From positions 434,001 through 498,000 of the forward strand of contig NZ_AP027731.1 of the NCBI RefSeq assembly GCF_030296595.1: 64,000 nucleotides of DNA. The letters are read 5' to 3'. Below, piece by piece: positions 8,622 through 16,537 of the stretch (the first letter of the stretch is position 1; every line of letters starts with the position of its first letter). The DNA is from Naasia aerilata (GTDB lineage: Bacteria; Actinomycetota; Actinomycetes; Actinomycetales; Microbacteriaceae). The notes below the pieces were generated by a model that saw only the letters and a program-made list of their open reading frames with translations, made no database searches and had not been told where the DNA came from. Position numbers and translations under genes: made by a program.

Positions 8622-8744
8622 TCAGGCGGAGCGGCGGGTGGGGGTGCGGCGGTATCCGTCGCGCGCGGTCACGACCACGGTGGCGACGGCTCCGGCGGCG
8701 GAGAGGGCACCGATGGCGGTGAGGACGAGGAGTGCGGCGGTCAC
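8622..8744 (-). CDS. 40-residue single-span membrane protein
   Basis: Short ORF with GTG start: a hydrophobic helix (TAALLVLTAIGALSAAGAVA then TVVV, about residues 2-25) followed by a basic tail ending RRTPTRRSA. A credible AAAGG ribosome site lies 7 nt before the GTG, and the length, one membrane helix and cytoplasmic basic tail look like a real small protein. It is transcribed away from the LysR gene at 8877, sharing a 132-nt AT-richer upstream region, and may be regulated by it. No function can be assigned. Confidence 0.5.
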   Translation of the reverse strand: MTAALLVLTAIGALSAAGAVATVVVTARDGYRRTPTRRSA

Positions 8745-8863
8745 GAGAGGCCTTTCTGCTGGCCGCACCGGCCTTTCCGGTGCGAACGGGTCCATCGAAT
8801 CGCATCCGTGGTATTTAGCACAATCGAATAGTTCTTAGTCTTTCGTGAAGCTGAGCTGAACAA

Positions 8864-8869
8864 TAGACT
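8864..8869 (+). promoter_or_regulatory. -10 hexamer of leaderless LysR gene
   Basis: TAGACT, 7 nt before the ATG at 8877, at the end of a notably AT-rich stretch (8808-8850) that probably holds the divergent promoter and operator. Confidence 0.45.
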
Positions 8870-8876
8870 GCGGACC

Positions 8877-9778
8877 ATGGACGTCCGGAGACTGGAGCTG
8901 CTGCGCGAGCTCGGCGAGCGCGGAAGCATCACCGCGGTGGCCACTGCCACCCATCGGACGCCGTCGGCGGTATCGCAGCAGCTCAAGGTACTCGAGCGCG
9001 AGATCGGCTTCCCCCTCACCGAGCGGAGCGGCCGCGGCATCGTCCTCACCGACGCCGGGCGCACCCTGGCGCGGACCGCCACCGACATCGCGGTCGCCAT
9101 CGAGCGCGCGGAGGCGGTCTGGAACGCGTTCGTCGACGCCCCCGCGGGCGAGGTGTCCATCGCGACGTTCCCCACGGCCGGGCAGATGTTCATCCCCGGG
9201 CTCCTGAAGACCGCAGCAGCGACCCCGGGGCTGTCCCTCGTCGTGAGCGACCGCGATCCGCAGCTCCCCGACTTCCCCCGCCTCACCAACGACTTCGACG
9301 TGGTGCTCGCCCACTCCCCTCGCGGCCTCGCGGCTGGGCCGACGCCGGCCTCACTGTCGATGAGCTCCTCGTGGAGCCGCTCGACGTGGCGCTGCCCGTC
9401 GGCCATCCGCTCGCGAGCCGCGCGGTGCTCGAGGCCGCCGACCTCGTCGACGAGACCTGGATCGGGGTGCCGCTCGGCTACCCCTTCGAGCAGGTGCTGA
9501 CCGAGATCGAGCGGATCTCCGGCCGGCCGCCGAGAGTGGCTCAGCGATTCAGCGACACCCGGATCACGGAGGCGGTCGTCGCCTCCGGCGCCGGCGTCGC
9601 CATCCTCCCGCGGTTCACCGCCCGCTCCTCCGCCCCCGCGCTCGAGCTGCGCCCGCTGGTGGGCGTGTCCGCGGTCCGGCACATCAGCGCGCTCTCCCGT
9701 CCGGACCGCGCCGAGCGCCCCTCGGTGCGGCTCGTGATCGAGCTCCTCCGCCAGGAGGCCGCGCACTTCGGCGACTGA
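8877..9778 (+). CDS. LysR-family transcriptional regulator (frame break at about 9333)
   Basis: About 300 residues. N-terminal winged helix: MDVRRLELLRELGERGSITA followed by HRTPSAVSQQLKVLEREIGFPLTER (residues about 24-50), the LysR signature. The effector domain starts near residue 90 (EVSIATFPTAGQMFIPGLL). The first frame degenerates after HSPRGLA at about residue 152; DELLVEPLDVALPVGHPLA in the next frame continues the domain and reads to the stop at 9778. One missing base in GCGGC (9331-9335) explains the break. It is divergent from a 40-residue membrane protein gene. Ligand unknown. Confidence 0.85.
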
Positions 9779-9838
9779 CCGCATCAGTTCGGACTCTCCG
9801 CATCGGTCTCCGGATACGGAGAGTCCGAAACGATGCGG
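9779..9838. repeat. Palindrome filling the whole gap between convergent genes
   Basis: Two 22-nt arms (9779-9800 and 9817-9838) are reverse complements at 20 of 22 positions, with a 16-nt loop. The arms start at the first base after the LysR stop and end at the last base before the decarboxylase stop on the other strand, so the element is exactly the intergenic spacer. Likely a two-way terminator. Confidence 0.7.
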
Positions 9839-11245
9839 CTAGGGCTCGATCAGGCGGGCGAGGAGCTCGATCAGCAGCTGCTCCGTGCGCTCCGGCGGCA
9901 GCCCCTCGACGAGGGCGAGCAGTGGCGCCAGGCTCTCCGGCAGGGGCCCGTCGAGGACGGCCGTCACGTCACCGCCCAGCGCCGCGATCGCCTCCATCGG
10001 GGCGACCTGCGGGATGCCCCGCACGAGGTCCGCGCCCGCGCGCAGCGCATCCTGGAGCTCGGGCAGGACCTGCGCCGTGACCGGCGTCACCGTGAGGTGG
10101 GTCGTATGCGGCAGCCGGACGCCGTCCTCCTGGACCAGGCCCGGCTGCAACTGCAGCTGCCACCCCAGGCCGCGCAGCGCGTCCGCCCAGTGGTGCGGAT
10201 CGACCCGCGCATCCGGATGTGCGGAGTCGTCGGCGGCGACCGCGAACAGCGGACCGGCCGGGGTGCCCACCACCCGCAGTCCCTCGATTTCCGTGACCGT
10301 GTCGACGAGCGACCGCGTGGCCTCGAGCGCCGTGCGGGCCAGGGCGCCGAGGCCGTCGACCCCGAGCGCCTGGACGATGGCCCAGGCCGCGGCCGCCGGC
10401 CCCGCGGAGCGCGAGCCGAGCATCGTGGGGTTCACGACCGGGTAGCCGGGCCACCGGGTGGTCGCGAAGTACTGGGCGCGCAGCCGGTCCGCGCCGCGGT
10501 GCAGCAGGACGCTCACGCCCTTGGGCGCGTAGCCGTACTTGTGCAGGTCTGCCGAGAGGCTGGTGACGCCGGGGACGCGCAGGTCCCAGTCGGGCAGGCC
10601 CTCCGCGAACGGCAGCACGAGTCCGCCGATGCAGGCGTCGACGTGCAGCGGGACGCCCGCGTCCGCGCACGCCGCGGCGACCGGGCGCACCGGATCCAGG
10701 GTTGCGAAGGGGTAGGACGGGGCCGACACGACCGCGAGAGCGACGTCGGACCCCAGGCGCGCGATGACCGCGTCGGCCGTCGGCGCCCCGGTGAGGGGAT
10801 CCACGGGCACCAGGTCGAGCTCGAGCCCGAAGTAGGACGCGGCCTTGTGGAAGGCGGCATGCACCGTGACCGGGGCCAGGAGGCGCGGCGTGCCGGTGCC
10901 GCCGGCCGCGCGCCAGAGATCGCGCGCCGTCTTCACCGCGGGCAGACAGCTCTCGGTGCCGCCCGAGGTGATCGTGCCGACGACCTCCTCGTCTCCGCCC
11001 AGGAGGTCGCGGGCGAACCGGACGAGGTCGCGCTCGATCGCGGCGACGGAGCCGAAGGTGGTCGGGTCGAGCCCGTTCACGGGCTGCATGATGCGGATCG
11101 CCCGGGCGGCCAGCTCGTCGAGCTCGGCCGACCCCGGGTCGTAGACATAGCTGAGCACGTGCCCGCCATGGGTCGGAGCGTCCCCAGTCCGGTAGGAGCG
11201 GAGACGCTCGAGTGCGGCCTCCGCCGCCTCCCCCAGCTCGGTCAC
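9839..11245 (-). CDS. PLP-dependent decarboxylase/lyase, sphingosine-1-phosphate-lyase-like
   Basis: 468-residue fold-type I PLP enzyme of the group II decarboxylase family. TSGGTESCLPAVKTAR (phosphate loop), VHAAFHKAASYFG (ring-stacking His), VDACIGGLVLPF and SADLHKYGYAPKGVS (the Schiff-base lysine) match the pattern of sphingosine-1-phosphate lyases better than glutamate or aromatic decarboxylases. True substrate is unknown; bacterial relatives act on phosphorylated long-chain bases or amino acids. The GTG start at 11245 overlaps the upstream symporter stop (GTGA, 4 nt), so the two genes form one operon. The gene ends in a palindrome facing LysR. Confidence 0.8.
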   Translation of the reverse strand: MTELGEAAEAALERLRSYRTGDAPTHGGHVLSYVYDPGSAELDELAARAIRIMQPVNGLDPTTFGSVAAIERDLVRFARDLLGGDEEVVGTITSGGTESCLPAVKTARDLWRAAGGTGTPRLLAPVTVHAAFHKAASYFGLELDLVPVDPLTGAPTADAVIARLGSDVALAVVSAPSYPFATLDPVRPVAAACADAGVPLHVDACIGGLVLPFAEGLPDWDLRVPGVTSLSADLHKYGYAPKGVSVLLHRGADRLRAQYFATTRWPGYPVVNPTMLGSRSAGPAAAAWAIVQALGVDGLGALARTALEATRSLVDTVTEIEGLRVVGTPAGPLFAVAADDSAHPDARVDPHHWADALRGLGWQLQLQPGLVQEDGVRLPHTTHLTVTPVTAQVLPELQDALRAGADLVRGIPQVAPMEAIAALGGDVTAVLDGPLPESLAPLLALVEGLPPERTEQLLIELLARLIEP

Positions 11246-12618
11246 GCGGCCGCTCCTTCCCGGGCGCTCTCTCCCGCGTCGATGTCCGCCCGGCGCAGCC
11301 GGTACCGGGAGATCGGCACCAGGCTCAGCGCCACGAGCACCGCCGGGACGATGCTGAAGCTGACGACGATCCCGGTGACCGCGGCGGGGCTCTGCGTGAC
11401 GGTCTCGCCGGCGACCCGCTCCGCGTATCCGGTCGCGGCGAGCACCAGGGTGAGCGCGGTCGAGCCGAGGGCCATGCCGGTCGTCTCCCCCGCCGTCCAC
11501 ACGCCGCCGAAGGCGCCCGCTGCGCCCGGACCGGCCGCGCGGGCGTCGTCCGAGATGACGTCGGGCAGCATCGCCATCGGCAGCGACTGGAGTCCCGCGT
11601 AGGCCGCGCCGGCCACGCCCACCGGCAGGTACACCCAGGGCCCGGGTGCCACCGCGAGCACCAGGAGGCTCGCCGCCGCGACCGCGAAGATCACCGAGGC
11701 GATCCCGAAGGCTCGCTCCTTGCCGATCCGCCGCGCGACCGCGCCCCACACGGGCGCGAAGACCAGTGCGGGCGCGATGAGGGCGAGGAAGAGGAGCGTG
11801 ACCGCATCCTCGGAACGCAGCACGTAGGTCGCGACGTACTGGGCGCCCGCGAGCATCATCCCGGTCGCGAGGCCCTGCAGGGCGAACGCGGCGAGGAGGG
11901 CCCGGAAGGGCCGGCTCCGGCGGAGGACGTCGAGCCCCGCCCGGTAGCCGGCCGCGATGCCGGCCCGGCGGCCGCTGTCGGCACGCACTCCGCGCGGCAC
12001 CACCCGGGTGGAGAGCAGCATGCCGACGCCGAGCAGCACGCCCGACACGATCGCCATGATCAGGTAGCCCGTGCGCGGGTCCGCCGCGGCCCCACGGAGT
12101 GCCGGTCCGCCCGCGCCGAAGAGGACGATCGCGAAGGTCAGGACGACCACGCGCCAGGTGAGGAGGCGCGTGCGCTCGTGGTATCCCCGCGTGAGCTCGG
12201 CGGGCAGCGCGATGTACGGCACCTGGAAGAGGCTGAACGCGGTCGCGGCCGCGAGGAAGGCGAGAAGCACCCAGAGGCCCGAGCCGAGCGTGCCGATGCC
12301 GGCCGGCACGGCGAAGGTGAGCGCGAACAGCACCGGGATGGCCGCCCCGCCGATCACCATCACGCGCCGCCGAGATCCGGTGCGAGCGAGGTCGGTGTCG
12401 CTGACCGCGCCGATGACCGGGTCGATCACGATGTCCCAGATCTTGGCGACCGTCACCAGGATGCCGGCCGCGAGTGCCGCGACGCCCAGGGTGTCGGTCA
12501 GGTAGTAGACGAGGACGAGGCCGGGAAGGGTGCTGAACCCGCCCGTGGCCAGTGAGCCGATCGCGTAGCCGGCGATCGTGCGGGCCGGCAGGCGCTCGGC
12601 GGGGACGACATCGGCCAT
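11242..12618 (-). CDS. GPH-family (glycoside-pentoside-hexuronide) MFS cation symporter
   Basis: 458-residue, 12-segment membrane transporter. YAIGSLATGGFSTLPGLVLVYYLTDTLG at the N-terminus, AKIWDIVIDPVIGAVSD and DLARTGSRRRVMVIGG are the GPH signature regions. GPH carriers usually take up sugars or uronides with a cation. Here it is translationally coupled to a PLP lyase rather than to glycosidases, so the cargo may be an amino- or phospho-compound. ATG 12618 is favoured over an upstream ATG at 12639 because TACACT (12625-12630) ends 6 nt before it; the upstream ATG would overlap this promoter. Confidence 0.85.
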   Translation of the reverse strand: MADVVPAERLPARTIAGYAIGSLATGGFSTLPGLVLVYYLTDTLGVAALAAGILVTVAKIWDIVIDPVIGAVSDTDLARTGSRRRVMVIGGAAIPVLFALTFAVPAGIGTLGSGLWVLLAFLAAATAFSLFQVPYIALPAELTRGYHERTRLLTWRVVVLTFAIVLFGAGGPALRGAAADPRTGYLIMAIVSGVLLGVGMLLSTRVVPRGVRADSGRRAGIAAGYRAGLDVLRRSRPFRALLAAFALQGLATGMMLAGAQYVATYVLRSEDAVTLLFLALIAPALVFAPVWGAVARRIGKERAFGIASVIFAVAAASLLVLAVAPGPWVYLPVGVAGAAYAGLQSLPMAMLPDVISDDARAAGPGAAGAFGGVWTAGETTGMALGSTALTLVLAATGYAERVAGETVTQSPAAVTGIVVSFSIVPAVLVALSLVPISRYRLRRADIDAGESAREGAAA

Positions 12619-12624
12619 GGCCGC

Positions 12625-12630
12625 AGTGTA
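12625..12630 (-). promoter_or_regulatory. -10 hexamer of the symporter-lyase operon
   Basis: TACACT on the minus strand, 6 nt before the ATG at 12618. Leaderless arrangement; decides the start. Confidence 0.45.
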
Positions 12631-12692
12631 TCGGCGCATCCGGTGCCGGTTCCGGCGCCCATCGGCCGGCGGCCGAAGTCCACACTGGAGGC

Positions 12693-13142
12693 ATGAGCTG
12701 GGAGCGCATCCTCGAGACGATCCGGAGCTTCGACGGAGTGCTGGAGCTCGCCCCCTCTGCCGGGAGCGAGTACCCGGAGATCGCCTGGGGCGATCACTTC
12801 TTCTACTACGCGCCGGATGGGGAGGTCCCGCAGAACAGGCAGCCCTTCGCCACCATCGTCACGAAGGACTACCCCGGCGACGACGCCTCGCGCCTCGATC
12901 CTGGCGGGCGATGGCGGCTCAACGTCCACGTCGGCTCCCGCCGATCCGCTGAGCTTCTGCAGGAGCCCGCCGCGGCCGAGAGGGACTTCGGCGAGACCGA
13001 CGCGATCCTGCCGCATCCGGTGTACGGATCCCTCGGCTGGATCGCCGTCGTCGATCCCGGACCGCGGACGCTCGAGACGGTGCTCTCCCTGCTGGAGAAC
13101 GCGTGGGCCGATGACCGCGCCCGCGTCGAGCGCCGCGGATGA
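12693..13142 (+). CDS. DUF6194-like protein
   Basis: 149-residue soluble protein beginning MSWERILETIRSFDGVLEL, with AWGDHFFYYAPDG and FATIVTKDYPGDDAS blocks near residues 30-60, RLNVHVG near 77, and HPVYGSLGWIAVVDPG near the end. The pattern resembles the DUF6194 family, whose function is unknown; the assignment is from memory. It is divergent from the symporter operon. CACACT ends 6 nt before the ATG, and GGAGG within that spacer could double as a ribosome site. It stops 1 nt before the TatB stop on the other strand. Confidence 0.6.
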   Translation: MSWERILETIRSFDGVLELAPSAGSEYPEIAWGDHFFYYAPDGEVPQNRQPFATIVTKDYPGDDASRLDPGGRWRLNVHVGSRRSAELLQEPAAAERDFGETDAILPHPVYGSLGWIAVVDPGPRTLETVLSLLENAWADDRARVERRG

Positions 13143-13143
13143 G

Positions 13144-13494
13144 CTAGGTCGCCTCGGCGTCGAAGGGTGCGGCGGCGCTGGGATCGAGGCGCGGGCGACT
13201 CGGCGGCGGGGCGGGGCGCACGGGGCGGACCTGCTGCTGCTCGTCCTCGAGCAGCGCCTCGCGGATGATGCGGCGAGGGTCGTACTGCCGCGGATCGAGC
13301 TTCTTCCAGTCGACCTCGTCGAACTCCGGACCCATCTCGTCGCGCATGCGCGTCTTCGCGCCGTCGGCGAAGCTCTTCACCGACCGGACGAGGCGCGCGA
13401 GCTGCGCCGCATAGCGCGGAAGCCGCTCCGGACCCACGATCAGGACGGCCAGAACCCCGATGAGCAGCAGCTTCTCGAAGGTCAAGCCGAACAT
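13144..13494 (-). CDS. tatB: Twin-arginine translocase subunit TatB
   Basis: 116 residues: a short N-terminal transmembrane helix (EKLLLIGVLAVLIVGPERLP, residues about 7-26) with the conserved Glu before it and the GPERLP hinge, then an amphipathic helix (AAQLARLVRSVKSFADGAKT) and a proline-rich acidic tail. This is the TatA/B/E layout; the GPERLP hinge and long charged tail favour TatB. It would act with TatC (not in the window) to export folded proteins such as the EfeB-like peroxidase at 25247. The start follows TAGGGT with a 6-nt spacer. Divergent from the O-methyltransferase. Confidence 0.85.
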   Translation of the reverse strand: MFGLTFEKLLLIGVLAVLIVGPERLPRYAAQLARLVRSVKSFADGAKTRMRDEMGPEFDEVDWKKLDPRQYDPRRIIREALLEDEQQQVRPVRPAPPPSRPRLDPSAAAPFDAEAT

Positions 13495-13500
13495 GCCATC

Positions 13501-13506
13501 ACCCTA
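13501..13506 (-). promoter_or_regulatory. -10 hexamer of leaderless tatB
   Basis: TAGGGT on the minus strand, 6 nt before the ATG at 13494. The same hexamer occurs at the same distance before dapE and the lipoprotein at 53166. Confidence 0.45.
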
Positions 13507-13569
13507 GCCGCGCGCGCTGGGCGAGGGCTCCGGCCGGGAGAGCCCGGGGCGCATAGGGTTGGGGGCGAT

Positions 13570-14196
13570 ATGACTGAGAAGGACGCGAACTGGAAGTTCG
13601 CCGACGACTACGTGGTGGAACCCGACGCCATCCTGCTGGCCCGCGAGCACTCCCTGGAGCTCGGGGTGGACGCCGTCTCGCCCGCCGTGGGCGCCCAGCT
13701 GGCCGTGCTCGCGGCGACCCTCAAGGCGCGCTCGATCGTCGAGATCGGCACGGGCACCGGGGTCTCGGGGCTGTGGATGCTGACGGGCGCGCCGACGGCC
13801 ACCCTCACTTCGATCGACAGCGAGCCCGACCACCAGGCCGCGGCCCGTGCGGCGTTCGCCGAGGCGGGGGTCGCGACGAGCCGCTTCCGGCTCATCTCCG
13901 GGCGCGCTCAGGACGTGCTGCCCCGCATGAACGAGGAGTCCTACGACCTGGTGCTCATCGACGCCGATCCGCGCAGCGTGATCGAGTACGTCGAGCACGG
14001 CCTCCGGCTGGTCCGTCGGGGCGGGCTCGTGCTCGTCGCCAACGCGCTCTGGCACGGCGACGTGGCGAACCCGGTGCGGAGAGACGCGGTCTCCACCGCA
14101 TTCCGCACCGTGCTCGAGGAGATCGGGACCTCCCCCGCCGTGCTCAGCACGCTGTCGCCCGCGGGCGGAGGCCTCCTGCAGCTCGTCCGGCTGTGA
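13570..14196 (+). CDS. SAM-dependent O-methyltransferase
   Basis: 208 residues, class I Rossmann methyltransferase of the caffeoyl-CoA/catechol O-methyltransferase-like group. SAM motif I is IVEIGTGTGVSGLWM (residues about 55-69), LTSIDSEPDHQAAAR follows (acidic residue for ribose), then VLIDADPRSVIEYV and LVANALW. The substrate is unknown. It is divergent from TatB; the neighbourhood (Mrp, TatB, O-methyltransferase, DUF3117) is familiar from other actinobacteria including mycobacteria. A TAGGGT hexamer lies 10 nt before the ATG. Confidence 0.85.
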   Translation: MTEKDANWKFADDYVVEPDAILLAREHSLELGVDAVSPAVGAQLAVLAATLKARSIVEIGTGTGVSGLWMLTGAPTATLTSIDSEPDHQAAARAAFAEAGVATSRFRLISGRAQDVLPRMNEESYDLVLIDADPRSVIEYVEHGLRLVRRGGLVLVANALWHGDVANPVRRDAVSTAFRTVLEEIGTSPAVLSTLSPAGGGLLQLVRL

Positions 14197-14202
14197 CCGC
14201 CG

Positions 14203-14376
14203 TCAGCTGACGCCGACGACGGCGCCCAGCGCGGCGTGCAGCTCCCGGGCCTCGGCGTCGTTCACGGAGACGACCAGACGGCCGCCACCCTCGAGCGGCA
14301 CGCGCACGATGATGAGGCGACCTTCCTTGACGGCCTCCATCGGCCCGTCTCCGGTTCTCGGCTTCATTGCGGCCAT
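14203..14376 (-). CDS. DUF3117 small protein
   Basis: 57-residue protein MAAMKPRTGDGPMEAVKEGR followed by LIIVRVPLEGGGRLVVSVNDAEARELHAAL, the compact DUF3117 fold conserved across actinobacteria. The family is highly conserved but uncharacterised. An in-frame upstream start exists at 14436, but AAGGGG 8 nt before the ATG at 14376 and the family's usual length support the short form. Its 3' end faces the O-methyltransferase with only 6 nt between. Confidence 0.85.
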   Translation of the reverse strand: MAAMKPRTGDGPMEAVKEGRLIIVRVPLEGGGRLVVSVNDAEARELHAALGAVVGVS

Positions 14377-14574
14377 CGAGTTGCCCCTTTCGGCAGGTTC
14401 GACTCCATTATCCCGTAGGGCGCGGACATGCGCCAAAACAGCGGCGTGGGAACGGTCCCAGGGGCGTCCGCGATCCTGCCCGGAAGGGCGGTCGCACGCG
14501 TGAGCTGGAGCCGGCAGGCTTTCGTGGGCCGGCTGAGCGGGGATATGTCGAGCCTCGCATCCACAATGGACGTC

Positions 14575-14897
14575 ATGACAGTCAAGGTGATTGATCTGCC
14601 CTTCGACAGAGACCTCGAGGGGTCCTCTCGGGCGCCGAGATCTCGATCATCCAGGAGTACACCGACGTGGTCGGCTCGGGGCCGCGGCTGCACCGCCACC
14701 CGTACAGCGAGACCTTCATCGTCCGACGGGGCGAGGCGCTGTTCACCGCGGGCGATGAGCAGGTGGTGCTCGCGGGTGCGCAGGTGCTCGTCGTACCGGC
14801 GTCCGTGCCGCACAAGTTCGAGGTGCTGGACCGCGGCTTCTTCGAGTCGGTGCATATCCACGCGAACGACCGCTTCGTGACGGAGTGGCTGGAGTGA
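14575..14897 (+). CDS. Cupin-domain protein (frame break at about 14620)
   Basis: About 107 residues. After MTVKVIDLPFDRDLEG the frame breaks; the sequence that follows in the next frame, ISIIQEYTDVVGSGPRLHRHPYSE, TFIVRRGEALFTAGDEQVVLAG and VPASVPHKFEVLDRG, is a single cupin barrel with metal-type residues in RLHRHPYSE and the HKF motif. One G missing from GGGG at 14619-14622 restores the frame. Function is unknown; small cupins of this kind include isomerases, sugar-binding and stress proteins. CACAAT ends 7 nt before the ATG. An alternative ATG lies at 14566. Confidence 0.7.
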
Positions 14898-14951
14898 TCA
14901 CGCTTCCAGGGCGGCCCTACCGCAGCTGTCCCGGACGGGCGTAGGGCCTGC

Positions 14952-15674
14952 ATGCCGATCGAGAGTGAGGACCGCGCGTCCGATTCGGCCTACGTTCTTC
15001 GCGTCTGGCGAGGCCGAGCGTCAGGGACCGAGACGATGACGTCGATCGCGACGTCCAACTGGGAGCTCGTGTTCTGGGAGGAGGACGGCGTAGTGCACGC
15101 CGCTGCTCGCGGACCCGAGACGGCAGCATCGGAGGCGAAACTCTCCGGGGACTCGGCTTCGTTCGGGATCACGTTCGCGCATGGCGCATGGATGCCGCAC
15201 CTGCCGGTCGCAGGGATCGTCGACGGCGGAGTCGAGAGCGTCCACGCGACCGCGCGCTCGTTCGTGCTCGCCGGGGAGCAGTGGGAACTGCCCGACTTCG
15301 ACAATGCCGAGCAGTTCGTCGAGAAGCTCGTGCGGGCCGCGCTGCTCGTGCGCGACCCTCTCGTCGACGAGGTGGTGTGGGGCGGCGCAGCGCGTGTCGG
15401 ATCGCGTTCGGTGCAGCGGCGCGTCGCGGGAGCGACAGGCCTGACGCAGGGAGCGATCCGCCAGATCGACCGAGCGCGAGAAGCAGCGATCCTCATCGCT
15501 GCAGGGGTGCCGGCCCTCGATGTCGTCCACCGGCTCGGCTACTACGACCAGCCCCACCTGGCGCGCGCGCTGCAGCGCTACATCGGGCGCACGGCGACCC
15601 AGTTGCGGAACCCGCAGGGGCAGTCGGATGCCCTGTCGCTTCTGTACAAGAGGGAAGAGCCAGGCGTTTCCTAA
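14952..15674 (+). CDS. AraC-family helix-turn-helix regulator
   Basis: 240 residues. The N-terminal part (WELVFWEEDGVVHAAARGPE; FAHGAWMPHLP) resembles the ligand or regulatory half of AraC proteins with a PLP-free sensory domain, and the C-terminal part is a double HTH: GARVGSRSVQRRVAGATGLTQ-like first helix region, then ALDVVHRLGYYDQPHLARALQRYIG, which is a clear AraC second HTH. It is followed 48 nt downstream by a hydrolase and a DHFR-like reductase, a likely operon that it may control. Confidence 0.7.
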   Translation: MPIESEDRASDSAYVLRVWRGRASGTETMTSIATSNWELVFWEEDGVVHAAARGPETAASEAKLSGDSASFGITFAHGAWMPHLPVAGIVDGGVESVHATARSFVLAGEQWELPDFDNAEQFVEKLVRAALLVRDPLVDEVVWGGAARVGSRSVQRRVAGATGLTQGAIRQIDRAREAAILIAAGVPALDVVHRLGYYDQPHLARALQRYIGRTATQLRNPQGQSDALSLLYKREEPGVS

Positions 15675-15722
15675 CGTGGGTGCGTCGCGGTGGGAGCCAC
15701 CCGGCGAACGAAAGGAGACGAA

Positions 15723-16536
15723 TTGCTTCAGGGCACTGTTGCGTCGGCCGACGGCACCACCATCGCGTACTCGGCGTGGGGTGACGGCGACCCGCTCATC
15801 ATCGTCGACGGCGCGACCGCGTACCGCGCGGTCACCCCGGAGAACGAGAAGGTCGGCGAACTGCTCGCTGACTCATTCCGCGTCATCACCTACGACCGCC
15901 GCGGACGCGGAGAGCGGAGACACCGCCCCCTACGCGGTCGAGCGTGAGTTCGAGGATCTGGCTGCGATCATCGCGGGCCCCGGCGAGGGCCGCCCTGCCA
16001 CCGTGTTCGCCTGGTCGTCGGGAGGGTTCCTTGCGCTGAACTCCGCACAGGCCGGAATCCCGATCGCACGACTCGCCCTGTTCGAGCCCCCAGCCGTCGC
16101 CGATGACGCCCGTCCTCCCCTGCCCGACGACTACGTGCGACGCCTGGAGGCGGCGATCGCCGCAGGCCGGCCCGGCGATGCGGCCGAGCTCTTCCTCACC
16201 GCGGCCGTGCTCATGCCGCCCGAGTTCGTCAGCGGCATGCGCGCGAGCGAGATGTGGCCGGGCCTGGAGGCAGTCGCTCCGACGATCTCCTACGACGGGC
16301 GGCAGGTGGGAGACGCGATGGCGGGGAAGCCACTCAGTGCCGACCGCTGGAACCGCATCAGCATCCCGGTTCTGGTGATGTACGGCGAGAGCACGTGGCC
16401 CTTCCTGGCTGCGGGCGCGAAGGCCGTCGCCGATCTGCTGCCCACCGCGACGCTCAGGCCGGTACCCGGAGAGAACCACTCCGCCACGGCAGATGTGCTC
16501 GCGCCCGCGCTCCGCGCATTCATCGGGGAGGCGTGA
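15723..16536 (+). CDS. Alpha/beta hydrolase (2-nt frame break at about 15912)
   Basis: About 271 residues. The N-terminal strands read MLQGTVASADGTTIAYSAWG and FRVITYDRRGRG (oxyanion region); after a frame break the protein continues ESGDTAPYAVEREFEDLAAII, with the nucleophile elbow FAWSSGGFLAL and the His in GENHSATAD near the C-terminus. Joining the frames needs two extra bases at 15911-15914. Start TTG 15723 chosen because AAGGAG lies 5 nt upstream. It probably forms an operon with the AraC regulator before it and the DHFR-like gene 1 nt after it. Substrate unknown. Confidence 0.7.
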
Positions 16537-16537
16537 C

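Noticed and set aside
9839-12709. A 956-codon minus-strand open frame
   Set aside because: Only the part up to 11245 is the PLP enzyme; the rest is the out-of-frame shadow of the GPH symporter.
14391-14408. GGTTCGACTCC, resembling a tRNA T-arm
   Set aside because: No acceptor, D or anticodon arm can be formed around it; it lies in the DUF3117 upstream region.
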